Below, in pieces: positions 32,644 to 43,550 of a DNA stretch of 64,000 nt. Location: NCBI RefSeq assembly GCF_027942865.1, contig NC_134507.1:37067711-37131710 (forward strand), written 5' to 3'. Position numbers and translations under genes: made by a program. The notes below the pieces were generated by a model. That model had not been told where the DNA came from. It searched no databases and was given only the letters and a program-made list of their open reading frames with translations. How positions within the stretch are numbered: position 1 is the first letter of the stretch; every line of letters starts with the position of its first letter. Source of the stretch: Odontesthes bonariensis. Taxonomy: Eukaryota; Chordata; Actinopteri; Atheriniformes; Atherinopsidae.

Positions 32644-32947
32644 GAGTATTTGACACTGCGGGAGCAGTGCATCAGGCTAGTTGGCATAGCCACCTTCCCC
32701 ACGGTGAGCTTTGCTTGGTTGAGACGCTGGCTCCCCGGCCGACCAGGCAGGAACAATCGGGCCCTATTCAATGGCTGCTTTGTCTTTTACTCTGTGCAAA
32801 AGACTAGGGGTGTTGAGGCTTTGTTCTGACCGCTCATTGGGTGTAGAGGTTTTTTTCAAGCAATTCTCCCAGTCGGCCCAATCCCAGAGCCATCTCAAAG
32901 TGGAGTTCACTTTCACTCTCTTTTCGCAGACTAAAAGCCAGAGTTTT

Positions 32948-33026
32948 ATCTCAGAAGCTAAGCAGAGTCGGGCCTGGTTAGTACTTGGATGGGGAGACCG
33001 CCTGGGAATACCAGGTGCTGTAAGCC
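32948..33026 (+). pseudogene. Truncated 5S rRNA copy, plus orientation, cassette 3
   Basis: Truncated 5S lacking about 40 nt at the 5' end, ending in TTTT, inverted relative to the full 5S at 33253-33371. Confidence 0.88.
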
Positions 33027-33252
33027 TTTTGGCTTCTCCAGGCGCATGCAGTTTGACTGCGTCAAATGCAAAGGCAGTCCCTGTTTGACGTTTTGGAACT
33101 GCTCCTTTGTCAGGACAAAGTTAAATGTATGAGGATCAAAGGCAACCATGACCTGGGACATCTTAGCAGATCCAGGATCAGCAAGATGGATCACAGGGTG
33201 ATCAACAGATGTTTCAACAAAAGACATGCAGAGAGAAGAGAAGAGAGAAAAA

Positions 33253-33371
33253 TGCTTACAGCACCTGGTATTCCCAAGCAGTCTCCCATCCAAGTACTAA
33301 CCAGGCCCGACCCTGCTTGGCTTCCGAGATCGGACGAGATCTGGCGTGTTCAGGGCGGTGTGGCCGTAAGC
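33253..33371 (-). rRNA. 5S ribosomal RNA, cassette 3
   Basis: 119-nt full 5S with TTTTT downstream. It differs from cassette 4 at two bases near nt 27-45 (GCCAGATCTCG for GCCCGATCTCG, and CGATCTCGG for CGAACTCGG) and at one base before the ACCAGG-side loop (CTGCTTGGG for CCGCTTGGG). It is full length, and whether these changes matter is unknown. Confidence 0.92.
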
Positions 33372-33740
33372 CACAGTCCTCGTGACAAATATGTGTTACA
33401 TAGGTGCTGGAACCATACGTTTCCCCTATTTTACCAGAGAGTTGGCTTGAGAGGCTGATGTTGAGCCTGCACGTCGACTTCCCTGATGTGTTTTTTCTCT
33501 GCAGCTGAAAATGGGACTCTCAGATAACTTAGTGTGTGTCTGTCAAGCTCCTCTGTTCTCTGTGTGTAGTTTGGTGTTCATGGTCATACAGAGAAACCAG
33601 GGAAGCTCAATCCCACGACGTGCTCATAAACTGCGTCTTTTCTAAAGATTATAGTTGTATTTTAGAAGTCAGAATACAATGGCTCCCTGAAACTACCACC
33701 ATGTACCGCTGATTTTGTTATTTCACAAGAGTTGGGAAGA

Positions 33741-33926
33741 GTGCACCGTTCCCGGCGGCACTGCAGTACCGGGACGATGCGTGGAGTGAACGGAGCAAGC
33801 CCCTTTTTCAACCCCTGTGCCTAAAAATCCATTTAATATGTAGTCCTCATATAGAGGACGTATCAGATATTAAACTGATAAGAACAGATACTACACTTGA
33901 TCTTAGCCAAAAGGCCGAGAAGCGAT
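33741..33926 (-). ncRNA. U2 spliceosomal snRNA, cassette 3 (only intact copy)
   Basis: 186 nt matching vertebrate U2. It starts ATCGCTTCTCGGCCTTTTGG, carries the branch-site recognition GTAGTA, continues with ATATTAAATGGATTTTTAGG around the Sm site, and ends CGGGAACGGTGCAC. U2 pairs with intron branch sites. Of the four U2 loci in the window this is the only one without an insertion or an indel. The Sm-site region reads GATTTTTAGGC, where the usual vertebrate form is GATTTTTGG. Confidence 0.94.
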
Positions 33927-34220
33927 AACCCTCCACTGTTTCACGTCCGAGCGCCCTTCCTGGCACAATGCGCAATTGTGGCGGTGCTCTTTTTTTGCCT
34001 ACAAAGCGTCACTTTGCACCTCCGCCCACCCGCTGCAGTGAGCACTCTTCAGCCGTTTCAGATGGTACAACTTTGCACTCCCGCCCGCTCCACTGAGCAC
34101 CATTCAAACAACAATTTAGCGCTCCAGCTTTGAACATGGGCACGGTCTGAACAAATAAGGTGACTCTACTCCGAGAAATCACTTGGCACAGCAAGAAGAT
34201 TTCCTTTGCACAGACAGAAT

Positions 34221-34340
34221 GGGCTTCACCCGCAAAGGTAAAGCTTTCCAAAAATAGAAACAACTCATTAATGCTGCTCTCCACGGAAGTCTTTAGTAAA
34301 AGGCGAAAGACTTGTACGTTATAAAGAGAAACCAGAGTAC
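34221..34340 (-). ncRNA. U5 spliceosomal snRNA, cassette 4
   Basis: 120-nt U5. It differs in the 3' stem (AAAGCTTTACC where the others have AAGGCTTTACC) and near nt 19 (TTTATAACG for TTCATAACG). Loop I and Sm site are intact. Confidence 0.92.
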
Positions 34341-34644
34341 GAGTATTTGACACTGCGGGAGCAGTGCATCAGGCTAGTTGGCATAGCCACCTTCCCCACG
34401 GTGAGCTTTGCTTGGTTGAGACGCTCGCTCCCCGGCCGACCAGGCAGGAACAATCGGGCCCTATTCAATGGCTGCTTTGTCTTTTACTCTGTGCAAAAGA
34501 CTAGGGGTGTTGAGGCTTTGTTCTGACCGCTCATTGGGTGTAGAGGTTTTTTTCAAGCAATTCTCCCAGTCGGCCCAATCCCAGAGCCATCTCAAAGTGG
34601 AGTTCACTTTCACTCTCTTTTCGCAGACTAAAAGCCAGAGTTTT

Positions 34645-34723
34645 ATCTCAGAAGCTAAGCAGAGTTGGGTCTGGTTAGTACTTGGATGGGGAGACCGCCT
34701 GGGAATACCAGGTGCTGTAAGCC
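34645..34723 (+). pseudogene. Truncated 5S rRNA copy, plus orientation, cassette 4
   Basis: Same truncated 5S as in the other cassettes, ending in TTTT, inverted relative to 34950-35068. Confidence 0.88.
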
Positions 34724-34949
34724 TTTTGGCTTCTCCAGGCGCATGCAGTTTGACTGCGTCAAATGCAAAGGCAGTCCCTGTTTGACGTTTTGGAACTGCT
34801 CCTTTGTCAGGACAAAGTTAAATGTATGAGGATCAAAGGCAACCATGACCTGGGACATCTTAGCAGATCCAGGATCAGCAAGATGGATCTCAGGGTGATC
34901 AACAGATGTTTCAAGAAAAGACATGCAGAGAGAAGAGAAGAGAGAAAAA

Positions 34950-35068
34950 TGCTTACAGCACCTGGTATTCCCAAGCGGTCTCCCATCCAAGTACTAACCA
35001 GGCCCGACCCTGCTTGGCTTCCGAGTTCGGACGAGATCGGGCGTGTTCAGGGCGGTGTGGCCGTAAGC
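34950..35068 (-). rRNA. 5S ribosomal RNA, cassette 4
   Basis: 119-nt full 5S with the consensus sequence of this window and a TTTTT terminator. It is followed on the plus strand by the standard spacer to the interrupted U2. Confidence 0.95.
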
Positions 35069-35963
35069 CACAGTCCTCGTGACAAATATGTGTTACATAG
35101 GTGCTGGAACCATACGTTTCCCCTATTTTACCAGAGAGCTGGCTTGAGAGGCTGATGTTGAGCCTGCACGTCGACTTCCCTGATGTGATTGTTCTCTGCA
35201 GCTGAAAATGGGACTCTCAGATAACTTAGTGTGTGTCTGTCAAGCTCCTCTGTTCTCTGTGTGTAGTTTGGTGTTCATGGTCATACAGAGAAACCAGGGA
35301 AGCTCAATCCCACGACGTGCTCATAAACTGCGTCTTTTCTAAAGATTATAGTTGTATTTTAGAAGTCAGAATACAATGGCTCCCTGAAAACTACCACCAT
35401 GTACCGCTGGTTTTGTTATTTCACAAGAGTTGGGAAGAGTGCACCGTTCCCAGCGGCACTGCAGTACCGGGACGATGCGTGGAGTGAACGGAGCAAGCCC
35501 CTTTTTCAACCCCTGTGCCTAAAAATCCATTTAATATGTAGTCCTCATATAGAGGACGTATCAGATATTAAACTGATAAGAACAGATTTTTTCTTTTGAA
35601 AAAATTTATTGACACTAATACATCACATTTTCATAAAAACTTCATATTTAAGACATATGTTTTATCTATGAATAAAAACATCAATAAATAAGTGTAATCT
35701 GTATAACCACATTTAAGACAACAACAATAAAACAAGTTTACCATGGGATATTACAGATAAGGTCAATGTTGTCTAAGGTAAAAGTTACATGTGAAGTAGT
35801 TCTCATGCGAGTCGCAGTTTGTATTGAGTGTCTTTAAAAAGGAGTGCATTAGTTAAAATGCTCTCTTCCAAGTCCATTTTTTGTGCAGGAGCGTAGTGAG
35901 TCCCTACCCAGGGAAACTCATTTCGCTCCCCCAAACAGTAGGTCTCTCGGGATCCTGTCGTGG

Positions 35964-38900
35964 TGCTCAGAGGAGATCCCCACCCTGTTGCTCCTTCCCA
36001 CCTGCCTCACCCAGAAGAGCCAGGCCGTCGCTGCTTTGACCTTTTTGTGTGTAGCTCCGGCTCCTTCATCCGAATGGGCACAGAGGCGATTCTTCTTTGT
36101 GGATGTGTCCTAGGCCCGCCGCCTGCAGCTCCGGCCGCTTGAGCCGCCGCTGCGGCCATCCGGATCACAGCCACGGGGGGGATCCGCATGCGCTTCCTCA
36201 CCAGCAAGTTCCTGGAGGTCCACATGGCGTCTTTGATAGCGGCTAGGGTGAGCCACTGCTTGGCAAAGTCATTCTTTTTTATTTTTGTTTGGCTCACCCC
36301 ATAGAGCACGAGTTGTGCTGTGAGGACCTCCCTTGCTGGCAAGTACGGGAATTGCAAGGAGCCGGCTGTTGCCCACTGGTCTGCAGCAGCGCTGCACTCC
36401 CAGAGCAGGTGCCTCACCGACTCGGGCGCGCCACAACCAGGTCGCGGGCAGGTTGAGATCGCTGACATGCCCCGGGAGTGCATAACGGACCTGACTGGGA
36501 GGATCTCATGAGCCACCATCCACGACAGGTCCCGGAGTCTGTTTGGGAGAGCGGAATGGTTGACGTTGCACCAAACTGTTGAGGGCTCGCCGAACGCGAG
36601 TCCACGCACTGGACTCACTGGTTCCCGCTCCTGGTGGGAACCAGTGGTGGGAAGCGGTGGTTTGTTAAAACATGCAACTCCTCTGCCTCCAAGTTAAAAT
36701 GCTTTAAGAACGTCTGGATAAAAGCATAGGATGGTGGCAGGCTAAAAGACACATGCACTTTTAGGTCGGTGGGTAAAATCTTCAGTCTTCTGAGGTAAGA
36801 ACCCATCCAGAATCGTGTCATTGCTTTAGTTTTGGGGTTTCCGGATGGGTCTGTGGCCTGTAGGATGTGCAGTGTAGTGTATCTGCTTCCTAAAAACAAA
36901 TAAAAATCAGGCACTCCTTTTCCTCCTTTCTCTTTTTGTTTCTTCATTACATCTCTCCTCAGTCTTTCCCACTTGGAGCCCCACAGAAAATAAAAAATGG
37001 CTCGGTCCAGGTCTAAAAGCACTTTTCTAGGTGGGATAAAAACAGAACTGATTAGTAAAAGCAAAGGTAAAATCACGGCTTTGATGATTAAAACCTTTCC
37101 TTCAATGGTCAGTCCTCTAAGTCCCCAGTATCCTAGTCTTTGCTTTACTTTCCCTACCACGTCTGGCCAGTTTGATGTCCCTCCCCCTTCCTTGTCAAAA
37201 TTAATCCCCAGTATTTTCTGTTTTGTCTGGGTTATAGTCACGGGGAGTCCTGCAGTCTCAGTCGCTGTCCATGGCCCGTAAAATTGGGCTTGGGTCTTGT
37301 TTCTGTTTAGTTTTGCCCCAGAGGCCCGTCCATACCAGTCAGTCAAGTCCAGAGTCCTATTGATGGATATTAGGTCTGTACATAAAATGTTCACGTCGTC
37401 CATATATAAAACACACTTTGTTGATAGTCCCCCGCTCCCCGGGACTCTCACCCCATTGATTCGGTGGTCCCTTCTCAAGCTCTGTGCCAGTGGTTCCACA
37501 CAGATGATGTAGAGGAGGGCAGATAACGGACAACCCTGACGGACACCGCAGTGGATGTTTACTGCTTTTGTCAGATGCCCGTTAACAAGGAATTTGCTGG
37601 TAATGCCCCGGTACAGCAGACCCACCCAAGCTATAAACCTTTCTGGGAACCCCATTTTTTGCAGTACCTGGAAAAGGTACTGGTGCGAGACCCGATCAAA
37701 GGCTTTCTCAAAGTCTAAATTTAGGACTGCTAGCCGAATGTTTCTGTCTCTCGCATAACAGATGGTGTCTCGGATCAGTACGAGGCTGTCGGTTATCTTC
37801 CTCCCCGGGATGGCACAGGCTTGATCCGGGTGAATCAGGTCTTCTAAAAACAAGGACATACGTGAAGCTAAAAGTTTACTAAAAAGTTTACAGTCAAAGT
37901 TTAAAAGTGTAATCGGTCTCCAATTCTTCAAGTCAGTCTTGTCTTTTTTTTTGTGAAGAAGAGTCACTATCCCTGCTCTAAAACTGTCAGGAAGTCGCTC
38001 AAGTTGCTCAAATTCCATAAAAACAGTAAACAAGTCAGGTGCTAAAATATCCCAAAAGGTCAAATAAAATTCCAAGGGAAGTCCATCTTGTCCTGGGGAC
38101 TTCCCTTTCTTAAAATTTGTAAAACATTTATTTAACTCTGAAATTGTAAAATCTTGGGTTAAAAGCACACTGTCTTTTACTGTTTTTTCTATGAAATTTA
38201 AAACTTCTGTCATGGTGTCCATTTCAACAGGTTTTTGTTCGTACAATTCACGATAAAATTGTTCAACAGCTTGTTTAATTTCTTCCATTGAATCAACTGT
38301 GCACCCGTTCTCTTTTGTTAGCTTTAAAATGGCCCCCCCTTTATTCACAATTTTCTTAAAAAAATACCTTGTGCACTTCTCTCCTTCCTCTATTTCTCGT
38401 TCCCTGCTTCTTAAAATGACACCCTTACTTTTAATATCTGCTAAAATCGACATCTCTGTTTTCACTTGTTTAATTTCATCATTAAAATCCATCCCTGGTT
38501 GGTTTAATTTAAAATAGCGCTGTAGTCGCTTCTGCAGTCCCATCATGCGTCTGTTTTCCCTATTCTTTTTTCTCCTACCTGCCTGTCTAAAGAAAGTCTG
38601 GGTCTTTTCCTTCACCATTTCCCACCAGTGTGCACGTGTATCGTAAAAGTCTTGAAGGGTCTGCCACTCGTGGTACTGCTCCCGGTACTGACTAACTATT
38701 TCATCTTCTTTTAAAAGGGAGCAGTTTAGTTTCCACAGACCACTTCCGGAAGTCACACCCGAAGAGAGTGATAGGGTGCAGGAAAGCATCAGGTGATCAG
38801 AAAAGAAAACGGGGGTCAATCTAGCATCGGTTGGTGGGCAGTCCCGTGTAAAAAGGTAGTCTATACGAGAGGCTCTGGTGCCATCACCACTGAACCAGGT

Positions 38901-39500
38901 GAAGCCCTCCTCTCTGGGATGCATGGTCCTAAAACAGTCCTGAAGTTTAAAATCCTTGCATATGCCCTGTAATAAAACCGATGTTTTGTCAACTTTAAAG
39001 AATTCCCCTGCTCTTTTTCTGTCACTCCTGCTTAAAATACAGTTAAAATCACCCCCTAAAACTAGTGGTGCCCTACCTAGCATGTGGGACTGCAGGTCTT
39101 CTAAAAGGTCATACCGGTCATTTTTTTCGTTAAAGCCATAAATATTTAAGAGGTTAAAATCTTGTCCCATAAAAGTCAAATGTGCTAAAAGTGCCCGTCC
39201 GTCTCTCACCACAGTGCTGCCCTTCACCAGAACCTGAGGGTTTTTGATCAAAATGGCCACTCCATCATTTTTGTTTTGGTTGGATCCACTCCACAATGAT
39301 GTCTGTGGCCACATCTCCTCCCACTGTCTGTAGTGCTTTAAAAACGGTAGGCTGCATTCCTGTATTAAAAGAACATCTGACTTAAAAGAACTAAGAAAGG
39401 ATAAAACACTCTGGGCTCTAACTTTCGACTTTACACTTCTCACATTAATAGTTGAGAGAGTGAGTGTCATGAGTATGGTTAAAAACAACAGGTATGACAT
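35964..39500 (-). pseudogene. Keno-type LINE ORF2, copy 2, broken in C-terminal part
   Basis: The frame 39500-36615 (961 residues) carries endonuclease and reverse transcriptase with YMDD, as in copy 1. Near 36634-36652 about 17 bp of the copy 1 sequence is replaced by 19 bp, which shifts the frame. The zinc-motif region continues in another frame (36618-36007) and then ends inside a 78-bp block absent from copy 1. The enzyme would lose its C-terminal zinc motif, so this copy probably cannot move itself. Confidence 0.85.
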
Positions 39501-39549
39501 CTTAAAAGACTAAATGAGGGTTAAAACATTTAAAATGTCTTAAAAGCAG

Positions 39550-40860
39550 TTATGTAATTTCTTGTGAACGGAGCTCTTCCTTCACTTCTACAGGTGAGAG
39601 GCGAGGGTGTTGAGCTCTATTCCCCGGTCGGACTCTGGGGGTTGGCCTCTGTTGCAAGGTTTTGTTAAACTTTGAGTCTCTAGGGGTTGATTGCAGAACT
39701 ACATTTAAAAAAGAGACCTCATTTGGTGAATTGGAGGGGAAGACTCTGGGCTCCTCCACAGATGAACTGTCTGAGGTAGTCCCAGCTCTTCCCCTCTTCT
39801 CTGAGACTATAGGAGAATCAGAGGACAATTCTGATGCAAGCCTCTTTGTTTGCTGGGCATCTGGGAGGGAGGCATCCTCGCTATCATCCTGTGATTGGAC
39901 TTCTTCACATTCTGAACTAGCTCCGCCTTCTGCCTGCACCACCTCCTCCTCCTCTCCAGAACTCTCCATTGGTGGGGGTGTAGCAGGCCCCTCCCCCTCC
40001 TCGGCCTCACCTGACTGCTGTCCACCATTCAGGGATTTTGGCGGGAAGTTTGAATTTTCCAGCCCAGCTGTTTCAAGTAGCTCGTTAACTGCCTCGGTCT
40101 GCCCTCCATTTCCTTCCCGCGTTTTTTTGGATTTCAATTTGTTGGCAAAGGATTTTGGGCAATCTCTGAAGAGGTGGTTTGATTCTCCACAGAGATTGCA
40201 CTTTCTGCCATTCGTACACTCTTCGAAGGTGTGACCGATTCCTCTACATTTGCCACAAAACACCTTCGTGCAGGCCTCCACCAGGTGCCCGTGCTCCCCA
40301 CATTTGCGGCAGAGTTTGGGCTGTCCCTGGTAGTGGATGTAGCCTCTGTTTTCTCCCAAGACAATCATTGATGGGAGATGTTTCAGGCCCTGGAAGCCCT
40401 GGGGGTCTTGCCATTGTTGGATGTGGACCCTCCAGGCGCAGTTCCAGATGCCGTCAACATCCCTCACCTTCATTGCCTGGCCTTTAACAGTGCAGAATCT
40501 TCCCAACCATATACAGATATCGTCTGCGTTCACCATTTCATTGAACATTCTGACAATTACTGTCTTCAGAGTATTGTCAGTAAGTTTCTCAACAGTAAAC
40601 GCAGAAAACTGGGCTTGCACATTACCAAATCTCATCCAAAACTCCTGCAGCAAAGCTGCAGTGCGAAAACTTACATTGAAACCTTTGTTAAAAGGCAATG
40701 ACAGGATGCAATTCAAATCGTCTGGCTTGAAGTTCAATATGTTTTGAATTAGCTTCCGAGAGAAGTCCAATCTGGACATCTCTATAAGCTTTCCTTCTTT
40801 TTCTTTAAATAAAAATCTAGCGCTGTGGTGCCTCCTCATGCCAGCATAGTTTGCCGACAT
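39550..40860 (-). CDS. Keno-type LINE ORF1, copy 2, intact
   Basis: 436 residues, nearly identical to copy 1, with the same three CCHC knuckles. One change lies inside the first knuckle (HLVEAC for HLAEAC), and the knuckle ligands are kept. It is separated from ORF2 by 50 bp. Confidence 0.88.
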   Translation of the reverse strand: MSANYAGMRRHHSARFLFKEKEGKLIEMSRLDFSRKLIQNILNFKPDDLNCILSLPFNKGFNVSFRTAALLQEFWMRFGNVQAQFSAFTVEKLTDNTLKTVIVRMFNEMVNADDICIWLGRFCTVKGQAMKVRDVDGIWNCAWRVHIQQWQDPQGFQGLKHLPSMIVLGENRGYIHYQGQPKLCRKCGEHGHLVEACTKVFCGKCRGIGHTFEECTNGRKCNLCGESNHLFRDCPKSFANKLKSKKTREGNGGQTEAVNELLETAGLENSNFPPKSLNGGQQSGEAEEGEGPATPPPMESSGEEEEVVQAEGGASSECEEVQSQDDSEDASLPDAQQTKRLASELSSDSPIVSEKRGRAGTTSDSSSVEEPRVFPSNSPNEVSFLNVVLQSTPRDSKFNKTLQQRPTPRVRPGNRAQHPRLSPVEVKEELRSQEIT

Positions 40861-41236
40861 GATGGAGGCACCACAAACAGTTTTTAAATAAAATGCTTAA
40901 AAGAACAAAAATAAATATCACACTAAAAGCCCAATAAAAGAGTAAAAAGTGGATTAAAAGGTACTAAAAATGGATACTTACCTTCCTCTAAAAAAATGGA
41001 ACACCGACACCGACCCTGTTTCAGCTGAAACTCGTTCAAAAAGCAAAAACCTGGAAAAAAAAAGGGTAATACAAGAAAATTTAAAGACAAAGAACTCCAA
41101 CTACAAACGACTTGGAATACTTTGATCGAACGCAAAAAAGAACCTCCAAAGCGAGAAAAATTTAATGCCGAAAAGGCATAAAATAGTCCACCCAAAGGAG
41201 GCGATCGCAGTCTTAGCCAAAAGGCCGAGAAGCGAT

Positions 41237-41399
41237 AACCCTCCACTGTTTCACGTCCGAGCGCCCTTCCTGGCACAATGCGCACTTGTGGCGTTGCTCT
41301 TTTTTTGCCTACAAAGCGTCACTTTGCACCTCCGCCCACCCGCTGCAGTGAGCACTCTTCAGCCGTTTCAGATGGTACAACTTTGCACTCCCGCCCGCT
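41237..41399. repeat. Partial fifth cassette (U2 5' flank)
   Basis: About 160 bp of the U2-U5 spacer, ending abruptly after CACTCCCGCCCGCTC. Beyond this point the sequence matches a different part of the cassette, diverged. Confidence 0.85.
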
Positions 41400-41570
41400 C
41401 AGGACAAAGTGAAATGTATGAGGATCAAAGCCAACAATGGCATGGGACATCTCAGCAGGTCCAGGATCAGAAACATGGAGACTGAGAGCCAATAGAAACA
41501 GAGGTGTCTGCCAACCAATCAGCGGCAGCCGAAGCTGGTTAACTTCCTCATGTCTGTGTGTCTGTCTGTC

Positions 41571-41622
<52 letters not shown>

Positions 41623-41665
41623 ACAGGGTGATCGTCAGATTTTTCAACAAAAGACATGCAGTACG
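41400..41665. repeat. Diverged cassette spacer with insertion
   Basis: AGGACAAAGTGAAATGTATG and the following 70 bp, plus TCACAGGGTGATC to AAAGACATGCAG at the end, match the spacer between the two 5S copies (for example 31429-31548) with many differences. Between them is an extra stretch that includes a TCTG/TG microsatellite (41551-41621). This is an old relic of the array beyond its homogenised edge. Confidence 0.8.
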
Positions 41666-43545
41666 TATTAACATCCATTTCTGTGACGGAAGTTAATAAT
41701 TATTTGTGTTGACAGCAGCACCGTCACTGTGAAGGAGAGAGCATGAGAGTTTTATAAATAGTAGCTGATGGATCACTATTGCCTATACCTGGGTGGTAGA
41801 ACACAAACACTTATACACACAGATTATATAAACCACCCCAGTCAGAGCATCACCTGAGATGTCTACCCTGTGAGGGACATTTGTTTTTTGAGGTGTGGGA
41901 GTAGAGGCAGCTGGAAGCTCTAACAGTAAACCAGCCACAGAGGATGAAGCTCTGATCACTTTTTTCTCATTCTCATGGGAAAATCTCAGCAATCTCATTG
42001 TTTTACAAATTCACCGCTTGACTAGGCTCATGGATTATCTATATACAATACATCTTCACTGTAAAGTCCAATAGCTGCCCTGACATACATACATTCGTTA
42101 ACTTTACTAGGTTAATTACCATATGCACTCATGACTGATTTTTATGAAGTAAAAGTTAGTTGCATGGTGAAAAATGCAAAAAACTTAGTGTTTAGAGTGA
42201 AGATGACTTTATTTAGAGTGAAGCTCATTCAACAATAAGGAGCAACACAGTCTCACTCCCACTGCGCATTCAAAGAAGAAGAAGTGTGCATGCATGCGAC
42301 ATTCAGTCTCTCCCGCTCAGCAAAGTATATTAGGTCTATGTCAGCAACGCAGCAGTCCAGCACACAGGCCGGGGCACTGAGGGCAGCCTGCTGAGTCCAC
42401 TTTTTTTAATTCTTTTGAAGAAGAATAAATAAGGTAAGTTATCAAGCAAGTATGTTTGTTAATATGTTTTAATTACTGCTCTGACTGTTAGCGTTCACTA
42501 GCTAACGTTAGCATTAGTTAGCTAGCTAACGAACCAAACAGGCATAACGTTAGCCTGTTCAGGCCATGGTTAAGGCGAGTTTGGGAGGTTTCCCACCATA
42601 GTCCTGTGATTATCTTAAAACCTTTGAACAGTTCCAAAGCCTAATTACTTTAAAAGTCTCACATTTGAAATGTTGTAGCATGAGTTTTCCGTTTTCCCCA
42701 AATTGACAGCGATGGCATTTTGGCCTGACTTTCAAATTTGCAACGTGGAAATGAAGGCTGCTCAATTTCTCCATTGATAAAATAATTTCACAACTCTACA
42801 ACATAAAAATTCATAAAAAAACATGTAGAATATAGCATATACTTTGTTGTCTACAGTAGTAGATCAACCCTGGTGGTGGAGAGGAGAGGAGAGGAGAGGA
42901 GAGGAGAGGAGAGGAGAGGAGAGGAGAGGAGACTGAGTCATCTCCCTGAAATGAGTTTTTGGAACTTGGGATGTCTGGAGTACAGACCATATTTGTACTA
43001 CTGTAGAAGTTTGGTGTCATGGCGTGTGATTTTAGTGTGGTAATTTTGGAGATACGGACCAGGATCCATTAACCCTTGTACGAAGCTATTCGGGATAACT
43101 CAGTAACTCAGCTGATGTTCAGCCAATATCGAAAAAACTGCGGGTGGGCTACTTGGCTGGATATCACGGTTCAAATGACCCCAGGTTGAATCTACTCCGG
43201 AGTATCACTTTAAGGCAGCATGAATGTGTTTGATGCAGCGAGGAGGATAAATGAGGTTCATAATGCACTGGCGCTGTCTTTCCTTGGGGAAATGGTGAAG
43301 GCTGGTGTAGTAGCATAGATGCTTTCGCACCCTATGAGTCATGACGGCCCTAATTGCACACCGCAATAAGGGTAAATAGCCATTTACTGCAGGTGGGATG
43401 GACTATATAGCCCAGTTACCTCCTCATCTCGCTCTTTTTGCGCTCCGTGCCCATATTGTTTCCCAGCAGAGTGGCTGAGCTCAGGTGTCTTGCTCCGTGT
43501 GCGACACATAACCTAGTTGGTTTGAGGTGGTATTACTATTTTCAA
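41666..43545. other. No gene recognised; simple repeats
   Basis: Only a GAGGA-type pentamer run (42878-42932) and AGCTAACGTTAGC-rich sequence (42485-42560) stand out. A spliced exon ending at AATAAG before GTAAGT (near 42432) is possible but unsupported. Confidence 0.4.
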
Positions 43546-43550
43546 AATAA

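Larger units (their letters stand above)
35588..41211 (-). mobile_element. Keno-type Tx1-clade LINE in U2 snRNA, copy 2
   Basis: About 5.6 kb, very similar to copy 1 over its length, with the same junctions. It differs mainly by a 78-bp extra block (35964-36041) and a rearranged patch near 36634-36652, both in the 3' part of ORF2. The two copies are close enough that one may have been carried to the other position by unequal exchange or gene conversion of the cassette. Confidence 0.88.
35439..41236 (-). pseudogene. U2 snRNA gene, cassette 4, split by a Keno-type LINE
   Basis: The 3' part is at 35439-35587 and the 5' ~25 nt at 41212-41236. The same 11-12 nt of U2 is missing as in cassette 1. 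Confidence 0.95.
12041..41399 (-). repeat. U5 / 5S / U2 cassette array, ~1.69-kb units, split by LINEs
   Basis: U2 5' ends lie at 30545, 32229, 33926 and 41236. Spacing is 1,684 and 1,697 bp, and about 1.70 kb for the last once its LINE is subtracted. Each cassette, read along the plus strand, has U5 (minus), a truncated 5S (plus), full 5S (minus) and U2 (minus). Cassette 1 spans 12041-30545 with three LINEs inside. Cassette 2 is 30546-32229, cassette 3 is 32230-33926, and cassette 4 is 33927-41236 with one LINE. A partial fifth cassette ends at 41399. Linked 5S, U2 and U5 genes are known in some percomorph fishes. Confidence 0.9.

Noticed and set aside
30628-35155. Frames of 105-130 codons conserved among cassettes
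   Set aside because: They run across U5, 5S and spacers on either strand; conservation comes from the array.
24471-35438. Possible U4 or U6 gene in cassette spacers
   Set aside because: No U6 central ACAGAGA region or U4 5' stem-loop sequence found by eye.
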